Below are positions 58,261 to 64,000 of a DNA stretch of 64,000 nt, piece after piece (position 1 is the stretch's first letter; each line of letters opens with the position of its first letter). The notes beneath the pieces were generated by a model, which saw only the letters and a program-made list of their open reading frames with translations, did no database searches and was not told the DNA's origin. The translations under genes and the position numbers were made by a program. The stretch comes from Vampirovibrionales bacterium (GTDB lineage: Bacteria > Cyanobacteriota > Vampirovibrionia > Vampirovibrionales > Vampirovibrionaceae): positions 2,046,001 through 2,110,000 of the forward strand of contig JADJRF010000005.1 of the NCBI GenBank assembly GCA_016712355.1. The letters are read 5' to 3'.

Positions 58261-58635
58261 CTATCTCAGAAAAGCCGCCGTCGGACTGTTTAACAGACTC
58301 TGAGCCAAAACCGCATTGTCGTAGCGACGCGTGAGGTCAGATAACTTGCCATGCTCAACCATCGAGCGCAACTGCGCCACGAGATCCGCGCGGGCGGACA
58401 CATCCGCATCCGGGCTTTCCATCGCCAGACGACCGAAACGCGAGGCTTCCAGCAGCCTGCGGGCCTTCGCCGACACGTCGGCGTTATCCAGAAAAGCCAG
58501 TACCGTGGCGGAAGCGTTTTGAGGAGCGCTCGCCTGCGACGCGACGCCCTCCAGATTTTCGGCGGCGTCTGAACGCCGGGTCAGCAAAGCGTCCGCAATC
58601 AAGCGGCCCTGATTTCCTGAAATCTGCTCAACCAT
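58261..58635 (-). CDS. FlgM-like anti-sigma factor candidate
   Basis: A 124-residue protein; ATG 58635 follows GAGGTGA. The C-terminal third (ARADLVAQLRSMVEHGKLSDL, YDNAVLAQSLLNSPTAAFL) has the helix-turn-helix spacing of the FlgM sigma28-binding region (V-x-x-I/L-R-x2-I/V-x-x-G-x ... A-x-x-LL). The rest is Ala/Ser-rich and helical. FlgM proteins are usually about 100 residues and lie by flagellar genes; none are here, so the call is tentative. A YvyF-like gene at 50210 is another hint of flagella elsewhere in the genome. Confidence 0.5.
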   Translation of the reverse strand: MVEQISGNQGRLIADALLTRRSDAAENLEGVASQASAPQNASATVLAFLDNADVSAKARRLLEASRFGRLAMESPDADVSARADLVAQLRSMVEHGKLSDLTRRYDNAVLAQSLLNSPTAAFLR

Positions 58636-59022
58636 AACCGTCACCTCACGGAATTAAACCCATACTCTCTATCCGTTGCGACACGCTGACGCATCACCGA
58701 ATGTCCTTATTATGAGGGGCGCGGGCCCGCGTTTCATTCACCGGGCGGATGATTTTCCTCGGCCATGAGGTCTATTTTATTTATAAAATATATCGTTTTG
58801 CGATGAGAATCCGCATTTAATTGCCTCAGGAATCGGTTTGTCGCAGTAAAAATCGCGTTGAAAGCGGCTTTATCTACGCAGGCGACAGGAGACCATGTGG
58901 CGTAAAGCGTCTAAGGGAGAGGGTTTTTCGCGCGGCGGCTCGTGTAATCGGACGATGATGACGCGGGGCGCGCGACGCGATACTAAGAGTAATCCACAAC
59001 TTAACCACCTCGTTTGTTCCTG
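58636..59022. other. Intergenic region with a possible short transcript
   Basis: About 390 nt. An AT-rich block (ATTTTATTTATAAAATATATCG, about 58770-58795) could hold a promoter. A 50-codon ORF with AGGAGACC before ATG 58895 runs into the terminator at 59023. No recognised gene. Confidence 0.35.
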
Positions 59023-59047
59023 TCACCCTGATTGCCTTTCAGGGTGA
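58895..59047 (+). CDS. Possible 50-residue ORF
   Basis: ATG 58895 follows AGGAGACC and runs to TGA 59045-59047, inside the stem of the terminator. The product is basic with three cysteines near its end (VCSCHPDCLSG). The start site looks good, and a plus-strand terminator without another gene needs a transcript, but the peptide matches nothing I recognise. Confidence 0.3.
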   Translation: MWRKASKGEGFSRGGSCNRTMMTRGARRDTKSNPQLNHLVCSCHPDCLSG

Positions 59048-59057
59048 TTTTTCTTTT
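59023..59057 (+). terminator. Plus-strand terminator without an obvious parent gene
   Basis: A perfect 9-bp stem TCACCCTGA (59023-59031) with TCAGGGTGA (59039-59047), loop of 7, then TTTTTCTTTT. It faces into the end of the minus-strand kinase gene. Confidence 0.75.
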
Positions 59058-59141
59058 AAAGGCCTTTATCGCAGGCGTTGAACAGCGCATCTGACGAAAT
59101 CGCCTCTGAAGCCAAGCGATCCGGGGTTTATATGATTGCCG

Positions 59142-61322
59142 CTAACCGCATTTTTCCGCCGGAACATTGCGGGCGAGTCGGGCCAGCGCCTGACTGACGG
59201 GGATGCGCACTTCAAAACACGCGCCCGCCCCTTCCTCACTGCGAACCTCGATACGGCCGCCATGTTTTTCGATGATTTTATAGCAGAGGGCAAGCCCCAA
59301 GCCCGTTCCCACGCCCACGCCCTTAGTGGTAAACCCGGGGTCGAAAATACGGCTCAAATGCGCCGCTGCGATTCCCTTGCCGTTGTCCTGAATCCGAATC
59401 ACCGCCATGGCGTCGTCGTCCTGGGCTTCGGTTTCAATGATAATCGCGGCGTCAGGGCGATCTTCGAGCGCATGAATCGCGTTCACCAGCATATTCATAA
59501 CCACTTGATTCAGCAGGCCGGGAAAGCATTCGACCAGAGGCAAGCCGTCGTGATAACGCTTGTCCAGCCGGATGCCGCGCTGGGTGAGCATGTTTTGCAC
59601 CAGCAGCAGCGCGCTGTCGATGTTTTCGCGCAGGTCGACGCTTTTTAATTCCGACTCGTCCAGGCGCGCAAAATTGCGTAAGTTGCGGACGATTTCGCCG
59701 ATGCGCTGGCACGCATGGCGGTTGATGCCCAGCAGGGTTTCCATCGACGCCAGCCATTTTTCCGCGTCCTGACTGTCCATTCCGCCGCGAAGCTTTTCCA
59801 GGCAGCTTCTCAGCGTGTCTTCATTGGCCGCAATCGCGCCCAGCGGCGTGTTAACCTCGTGCGCAATACCGGCTACGAATTGGCCCAGCATCGCCATTTT
59901 TTCCGACTGCACCAGATGAATCTGCGCCTGTTGCAGCTCGGCCAGCGTTTGTTCCAGCGCGTTGGTGCGCTGAGCGAGTTCGCCAAACAGTTGAGCCTGA
60001 TGCAGCGCCACGCCCAGATGCTCCGCAATGGCTTTCAACAGCTCGATATCGGCCATGGTCCAGACGCGAAAGGCGTCGCACTGATGCATCGTCAACGTCC
60101 CCACCAACCGATCGCGGATTAAGATGGGGAAGACGGCTAACGACTGCACATGGCGCCGCGCAAAAAACGCCTGACAGGTGAGAAACGGCGGACAGTCGCG
60201 AACGTCGTTGAGAATAAACGGATTCCACGTGTCTTGAGACGCAGGCGAGCGCTTCAGGCGTTCTTCAAAGACCGTTTGCTCCAATGCGGCGGCGGACAGC
60301 TCGTCGGCGCCCACGGGCTCGACGCCCGGCAGCTCGTAGGAATACGACCGGGCAGGCGTGTCGCCTTCTTCCGGGCCATACTGGATAAAGCACCGACTGA
60401 CGCCCAATACGCGGCCCAACTCTTGCACCGCAGCGCTTAAAATGGCGTCGATTTCCAGTGATTGCCGGATGGCGCGCGTCAATTGGTTAATTAAAAGCTC
60501 GCGACTGGCCTGGGTCTGCGATTGCCAGTACAGATTGGCGTTCTCGACCACCACGGCGACCTGTTCGGCGACATCGGAGAGGGACTTGAGTTGCAGGGGC
60601 GTAAACTGCGACGGCGCATCGCCTCCCAGGGCCATCAGGCCGATCAGCACGCCCTTATTCACCAGCGGCGTGACCAGCGCCGACGCGATTTTTTCGGAGA
60701 ACAGGCGCGAAGACGCCAGCGCGTCGCGGGTTAGAATCGCCGGTTGCGCTGTGCGCGCCACGCGATCGGTTACCGGATCGTAGCCGGCAAAGGCGTTTTT
60801 CTCGCCCGAGATTTCCAGCGTCCCTTCGCGATTCAGGCGGATCAGCATTTTGACCCCGTTGCCGCTGGGCTCCAGAATCACAATGCACGCCTCTTCGTGC
60901 GGAATATCATCGCGCAGGACGTCGCCCAGAGCCTCAAAGATATCTTCCAGCACCAGCGAAGAATTTACCGCGCGCCCCACGTCACGCAGCAAACGCAAGG
61001 CGCTGGCGGCTTGCGCGCTCTCGGCGTCATCGCGCTCCCATTCGAGCAACCAGCGGCGCGAATCCTGCGCGCGATCGCCGCTGGGATTCAAGGGCGTCAG
61101 GCGAACCGCCAGTTCCGGGGACAGGCGCACATGCGTCGGCCAGTCGGGATGCAGCGCATCGGCGACCTGTAGACGCCCCCCGTCACGCCGCGCGCAGGCG
61201 GCCAGAGCGTCGGCGAGCGCTGCCCATCGTTGGCGCGCCGAAGCGCTTGCGGCGCAGATTGCGCCAGCGGCGTCGAGCAGAGCCAGGGGCGCCTGACAGT
61301 TTTCAATCAGCGACGAGTCCAA
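59142..61322 (-). CDS. Soluble GAF-GAF sensor histidine kinase
   Basis: A 726-residue kinase without membrane segments. Domains in order: an N-terminal unassigned part (1-105), GAF 1 (about 120-262), GAF 2 (about 285-445) with LTMHQCDAFRVWTMADIELL, a form common in cyanobacterial GAF proteins, a short coiled coil, a HisKA domain with phospho-acceptor His488 (VAGIAHEVNTPLG), and an ATPase domain with NQVVMNMLVNAIHAL (N box), IQDNGKGI (G1) and GVGTGLGLALCYKIIEKHGG (G2). No response regulator is adjacent. It lies 15 nt after the small gene 61338-61604 and may belong to the transcript that starts with the graspetide precursor. Start TTG 61322. Confidence 0.9.
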   Translation of the reverse strand: MDSSLIENCQAPLALLDAAGAICAASASARQRWAALADALAACARRDGGRLQVADALHPDWPTHVRLSPELAVRLTPLNPSGDRAQDSRRWLLEWERDDAESAQAASALRLLRDVGRAVNSSLVLEDIFEALGDVLRDDIPHEEACIVILEPSGNGVKMLIRLNREGTLEISGEKNAFAGYDPVTDRVARTAQPAILTRDALASSRLFSEKIASALVTPLVNKGVLIGLMALGGDAPSQFTPLQLKSLSDVAEQVAVVVENANLYWQSQTQASRELLINQLTRAIRQSLEIDAILSAAVQELGRVLGVSRCFIQYGPEEGDTPARSYSYELPGVEPVGADELSAAALEQTVFEERLKRSPASQDTWNPFILNDVRDCPPFLTCQAFFARRHVQSLAVFPILIRDRLVGTLTMHQCDAFRVWTMADIELLKAIAEHLGVALHQAQLFGELAQRTNALEQTLAELQQAQIHLVQSEKMAMLGQFVAGIAHEVNTPLGAIAANEDTLRSCLEKLRGGMDSQDAEKWLASMETLLGINRHACQRIGEIVRNLRNFARLDESELKSVDLRENIDSALLLVQNMLTQRGIRLDKRYHDGLPLVECFPGLLNQVVMNMLVNAIHALEDRPDAAIIIETEAQDDDAMAVIRIQDNGKGIAAAHLSRIFDPGFTTKGVGVGTGLGLALCYKIIEKHGGRIEVRSEEGAGACFEVRIPVSQALARLARNVPAEKCG

Positions 61323-61337
61323 GGCGCGGTCCGAGCG

Positions 61338-61604
61338 CTATGAAGCGGCGCCGAAGGGAGAAGCAGGCGTTGCGGCGGCAGCAGCAGGCGGCAAGGGGGT
61401 TTTAGCGGCCAGACGCTGGGCCTGCCGCTGAAGATAAGCCAGATAATGCTGCAATAACGTTTTGCAGTCTTCCCCCAGAATTATCACGGACTCCCCATCC
61501 ACCAGGCCCACTTCGATGCGATCGGGCGGAAACTTGGCCACATGCGTAATCTTGTCAAACGGGATGATATACTCGGCGTTCTGGAAAAACCCGCTCGTGG
61601 TCAT
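61338..61604 (-). CDS. Small uncharacterised protein between ligase and kinase
   Basis: Unknown 88-residue protein. ATG 61604 is well marked by GGAGGAGAG. The first about 60 residues look like a compact beta domain (AEYIIPFDKITHVAKFPPDRIEVGLVDGESVIIL) followed by a helix (CKTLLQHYLAYLQRQAQRLAA), with an Ala/Pro-rich tail. It is not an acetyltransferase or a transporter, the usual extra genes of microviridin clusters. Position in the ligase-kinase run suggests co-expression. Confidence 0.65.
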   Translation of the reverse strand: MTTSGFFQNAEYIIPFDKITHVAKFPPDRIEVGLVDGESVIILGEDCKTLLQHYLAYLQRQAQRLAAKTPLPPAAAAATPASPFGAAS

Positions 61605-61679
61605 GCGCTCTCCTCCGGTTGACTGCACGGGCGTATTCTCGCAGAAGGACGCGTCGGCGACAAGCAGGCCCTGCTTTTT

Positions 61680-62597
61680 TCAGCGGCCCGCCTGCGCCAG
61701 ATGATCGATAATACGGTCGCTGATAGGATAGCCGCTCTCGTACTCGTCTCGCAGAAATAGCGGCGTCGGGTTCGCCTCAAACGCCACGTACTCGCCTTGC
61801 GGCGTTCTTCTCAAGTCGATTCCCGTAAATGCCAGGTCAAGCGTGTTGGCAATCGTCTGGCACATGGCCAGCGCCTCTGTCGGCAGGTCAACCCGAACGC
61901 GTCGCGCCTGCTCGTCTTCGCGAAAATCCAGCGTCTGGCTCTGGATCTCCATGGCGAACATCTCGCCCATCAGCCAATAGGCGCGAATATCGCAGCCTGG
62001 AATCAATTCCTGAAATTTTGCCGGAGAGAGCGACAGGCTTTGCAGGCGCTCGGGCGTTAAATCCGCCACCGTCAGACGCGCGGCGTGCGCCCAACCGCGA
62101 ACCGGTTTATAAATCGCCTCGCCGCCGCAATCGTCAAAAAACGCGCGAACCGCCTCGGGATCGTTACTCACCAGGGTTTTCGGCACGCGCACGCCCGCCT
62201 GTTTCAGCAGTTTGAGCTGGTAGGCCTTATACCGATGTAAATCGGTCGCCGCCGCGCTATTAATCCACAGACAATCCAGACAGCGCAAAAAGCTCCCCAG
62301 CGCAGACTCGTTATTCCAGTAGACGATTTCCTGCAACATCGGGTCGGCCTCTTGCGGCGCCCAGACCCCTTTACTCCAACGCCGATACCCGCCGAGGATT
62401 TCATCAAATCCTACGCGTACGCCTTCGGCCTCAGAGCGAATCCACCCATTAGACGGCGTTTGCGGATCAAAGCTCACCCGCAGTTCGCGCGGATACCGCA
62501 TGGTATCGAGCATGAAGGCAGATAAACCGCGCGCGCGTATTTTATCGCGCATAAACACCGACAGGGCGTCGTCTTCGGTCCCGATAATGAGGATCAT
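61680..62597 (-). CDS. RimK/MvdD-type ATP-grasp ligase (graspetide macrocyclase)
   Basis: Graspetide ligases activate Asp/Glu side chains as acyl phosphates and join them to Ser/Thr (ester) or Lys (amide). The 305-residue product has the ATP-grasp plan: an N-terminal domain with MILIIGTEDDAL and SFDPQ-type strands, central LHRYKAYQLKLLKQAGVRVPKTL and IYKPVRGWA with ATP-binding K164, FQELIPGCDIRAYWLMGE (195-212), and metal/ATP residues in FTGIDLRRTPQGEYVAFEANPTPLF (D261, R263, E274, N276). The ending GYPISDRIIDHL is typical of MvdD-like enzymes. It starts 99 nt after the seven-core precursor gene. Only one ligase is present; microviridin clusters have two. Confidence 0.87.
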   Translation of the reverse strand: MILIIGTEDDALSVFMRDKIRARGLSAFMLDTMRYPRELRVSFDPQTPSNGWIRSEAEGVRVGFDEILGGYRRWSKGVWAPQEADPMLQEIVYWNNESALGSFLRCLDCLWINSAAATDLHRYKAYQLKLLKQAGVRVPKTLVSNDPEAVRAFFDDCGGEAIYKPVRGWAHAARLTVADLTPERLQSLSLSPAKFQELIPGCDIRAYWLMGEMFAMEIQSQTLDFREDEQARRVRVDLPTEALAMCQTIANTLDLAFTGIDLRRTPQGEYVAFEANPTPLFLRDEYESGYPISDRIIDHLAQAGR

Positions 62598-62695
62598 GGT
62601 TCTATTCTAGCAATGTTTTCGGTTTAAAAGGCCAAATCGCGCGCATTCGTCCGGGCGGATGCGTTTGAGCGCAAAGTTTTAATCAGATCCGGCCT

Positions 62696-63373
62696 TTAAA
62701 AGAAAAGCTCATACTTACTTCCATTGACGTTCGGCGGAATCATCCCGGGACCGTCATCACTGGGAAACATCTTCGTCTGCGCGCCGACGCCGGGGAAATC
62801 CCACGGGCCGCCCATGATTGGAGGACGCATCCCCGGGCCGTCATCACTGGGGAAGGCCGCCGTTTGCGCGCCGCCGCCGGGGAAATCCCACGGGCCACCC
62901 ATGATTGGAGGGCGCATGCCCGGGCCGTCATCACTGGGAAACATCATCGTCTGCATGCCGCCGCCGGGAAAATCCCACGGGCCGCCCATGATTGGAGGGC
63001 GCATCCCCGGACCGTCATCACTGGGGAAGGCCATCGTCTGCATGCCGCCGCCGGGAAAATCCCACGGGCCGCCCATGATTGGAGGGCGCATCCCCGGGCC
63101 GTCATCGCTGGGATATCTCATCGTCTGCATGCCGCCGCCGGGAAAATCCCACGGGCCGCCCATGATTGGAGGCCGCATCCCCGGGCCGTCATCGCTAGGA
63201 TATCTCATCGTCTGCATGCCGCCGCCGGGAAAATCCCACGGGCCGCCCATGATTGGAGGGCGCATCCCCGGACCGTCATCGCTAGGATATCTCATTGTCT
63301 GCATGCCGCCACCGGGGAGATCCGGCCTCATCGAGGCGCTGGCATACTGAATAAAATAACTATGAACCTGCAT
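62696..63373 (-). CDS. Multicore graspetide precursor, seven T-x2-(Y/F)PSDD cores
   Basis: A 225-residue precursor peptide. A short N-terminus (MQVHSYFIQYASASMRPDLP) is followed by seven cores spaced exactly 29 residues (87 bp): QTMRYPSDDGPG three times, QTMAFPSDDGPG, QTMMFPSDDGPG, QTAAFPSDDGPG and QTKMFPSDDGPG (PSD at 30-32, 59-61 ... 204-206). Cores are joined by a conserved MRPPIMGGPWDFPGGG linker. The core matches the microviridin T-x-K-Y-P-S-D motif, whose Thr and Ser become esterified to acidic side chains. The amide-forming Lys is replaced by Arg, Ala or Met. GGAGAG precedes ATG 63373, and the ATP-grasp gene follows. The short leader lacks an obvious PFFARFL helix. Confidence 0.85.
   Translation of the reverse strand: MQVHSYFIQYASASMRPDLPGGGMQTMRYPSDDGPGMRPPIMGGPWDFPGGGMQTMRYPSDDGPGMRPPIMGGPWDFPGGGMQTMRYPSDDGPGMRPPIMGGPWDFPGGGMQTMAFPSDDGPGMRPPIMGGPWDFPGGGMQTMMFPSDDGPGMRPPIMGGPWDFPGGGAQTAAFPSDDGPGMRPPIMGGPWDFPGVGAQTKMFPSDDGPGMIPPNVNGSKYELFF
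62730..63310 (-). repeat. 87-bp tandem repeat inside the precursor gene
   Basis: CCCATGATTGG (plus strand) recurs at 62811, 62898, 62985, 63072, 63159 and 63246, exactly 87 bp apart. The repeats are in frame and nearly identical in the linker, with more change at the residues flanking the PSDD core. Confidence 0.95.
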
Positions 63374-63434
63374 CTCTCTCCGATCTCTCCTGTCTCTTCA
63401 TGTTCAGTGACGAACAAAAACCGCCATTTAAATA

Positions 63435-63464
63435 ATAAAAACAAAATTAAGAGACAAGTTGCCC
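63435..63464 (-). promoter_or_regulatory. Conserved 30-nt upstream element, copy d
   Basis: On the minus strand GGGCAACT, 12 nt, TTGTTTTTAT, 91 nt before the precursor ATG. Spacing is the same as in copies a-c. Confidence 0.65.
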
Positions 63465-63523
63465 CTCGTATTCTCTCTACTCCGTGAATCCCTTGCGAAT
63501 AGACCCGTCCGGCAAGCGTGTTC

Positions 63524-64000
63524 CTATTGAACCGTCGCCATCGCGGTCCGCGGGCGCTCACGACGCAGCGGGTTTAGCAATTTCCCGTGAGCGCGACGGC
63601 ACGCAAGATAAGACTGATGCGCCTCCAAGAGGCGATTGGCGTCGTAGGCGTCTCGCGAGACGATCTCGAGAGCAGAAGCCCCGGTAGAAGGCATGGGCAC
63701 GTTGTCCATGTCCACCAGCGGCCCGTCGTGCAGCTCACTCACATCCTGTGAAGACGGCGGCGCCTCCACGCGCTGTTGCGCCAATTCGGTCATGCCGGGA
63801 GTTTGTTTGTCCCACAGGAGGAAGCTGACATCCGAAGCAGATGTCACCACCTGAGTCTGGCCCAGCAGAATAGACCCGTTCATTAATACATTAAAGGCTT
63901 CCGCTTTCGCCGTGCGGTTCTGGCCCAGCGCTTTTAATCCATCCCAGTAAGCGCTCGGGGGTAAAACGGTCTCAGGATAAACAACATCCAGGCCGCCCAC
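63524..64000 (-). CDS. Uncharacterised protein (continues past the right edge)
   Basis: The minus strand is open from the window edge to 63524 (about 158 codons visible). The visible part is not recognised: VVYPETVLPPSAYWDGLKALGQ, NVLMNGSILLGQTQVVTSASDVSFLLW, then a Ser/Pro-rich acidic stretch and a helical basic end (YDANRLLEAHQSYLACRRAHG). A GTG at the very edge could be a start, but the true 5' end is probably outside. It lies 150 nt upstream of the graspetide precursor in the same direction. Confidence 0.55.
   Translation of the reverse strand: MGGLDVVYPETVLPPSAYWDGLKALGQNRTAKAEAFNVLMNGSILLGQTQVVTSASDVSFLLWDKQTPGMTELAQQRVEAPPSSQDVSELHDGPLVDMDNVPMPSTGASALEIVSRDAYDANRLLEAHQSYLACRRAHGKLLNPLRRERPRTAMATVQ

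Noticed and set aside
62724..63350. Plus-strand frame with repeated PGKSHGPPMIGGR units
   Set aside because: Antisense shadow of the 87-bp repeats. The minus frame has the ribosome site, the upstream element and the microviridin-type core.

Overview
This window most likely comes from a Gram-negative, non-photosynthetic relative of the cyanobacteria (Vampirovibrionia/Melainabacteria-type). This is inference from gene content, not from a marker phylogeny. The pointers are an outer-membrane porin with an N-terminal SLH domain and coiled coil (37189-39057, minus), a TonB protein, type IV pilus genes, a histidine kinase with cyanobacterial-style GAF domains, a microviridin-like peptide system, and many small lineage-specific proteins that share an N-terminal RFG-type motif. 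DNA is roughly 57-60% GC by eye, with sharply AT-rich upstream regions at a few loci.

Layout. 1-3.5 kb: edge of a secreted protein gene (possibly a TonB-dependent receptor), tonB, lysA. 3.5-9 kb: cdaA, a duplicated pair of small RFG proteins each with its own hairpin and promoter, truB, tRNA-Gly, a HicAB-like pair, a DEAD-box helicase. 9-16 kb: unknown proteins, two more RFG proteins, tandem membrane proteins, an SPFH protein, two prepilin-like proteins, and decayed copies of a prepilin gene 3' end. 15.4-20.5 kb: a TPR protein and two large beta-roll-type repeat proteins. 20.5-28.4 kb: DHH phosphoesterase, mazG, a palindrome-rich spacer, an MnmD-like methyltransferase, a pilM-pilN fusion with pilO, a probable small RNA, ldhA. 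28.4-39 kb: ric with an FNR/DNR-type box, ispH, rpsA, rplU-rpmA, obgE, an M23 peptidase, an EF-hand protein, the SLH porin. 39.6-53.4 kb: tgt, nadK, rlmH, a DUF1934 protein, a radical-SAM/DUF4130 pair, dut, tpiA, gap, TPR and zinc-ribbon proteins, tmRNA with an 83-bp tandem repeat at its 3' end, a YggT protein, mtnP, ahcY. 53.4-58.6 kb: five tandem divergent paralogues of an unknown family, a Crp/Fnr regulator, an 11-copy 71-bp minisatellite, a FlgM-like protein. 59-64 kb: histidine kinase, small protein, ATP-grasp ligase and a seven-core repeat peptide, all on the minus strand.

The main discovery candidate is at 61.7-63.4 kb: a 225-residue precursor with seven microviridin-like T-x-x-(Y/F)-P-S-D-D cores, followed by one RimK/MvdD-type ATP-grasp ligase. 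This is a multicore graspetide (omega-ester peptide) system. The lysine used for the microviridin amide bond is missing from that core position, and only one ligase is present; both facts fit ester-only cyclisation. The precursor also shares a 30-nt upstream element (RGGCAAYT, 12 nt, TTGTTTTTAT) with both beta-roll proteins and the EF-hand protein, which suggests a common regulon of envelope or secreted products.

Secondary themes are a lineage-specific family of small proteins with a common N-terminal motif, a possible NO/low-oxygen circuit (Crp/Fnr regulator, TTGAC-N4-GTCAA box, ric), and several unusual repeats. All coordinates and motifs were read by eye; homology calls rest on family knowledge and no searches were run.
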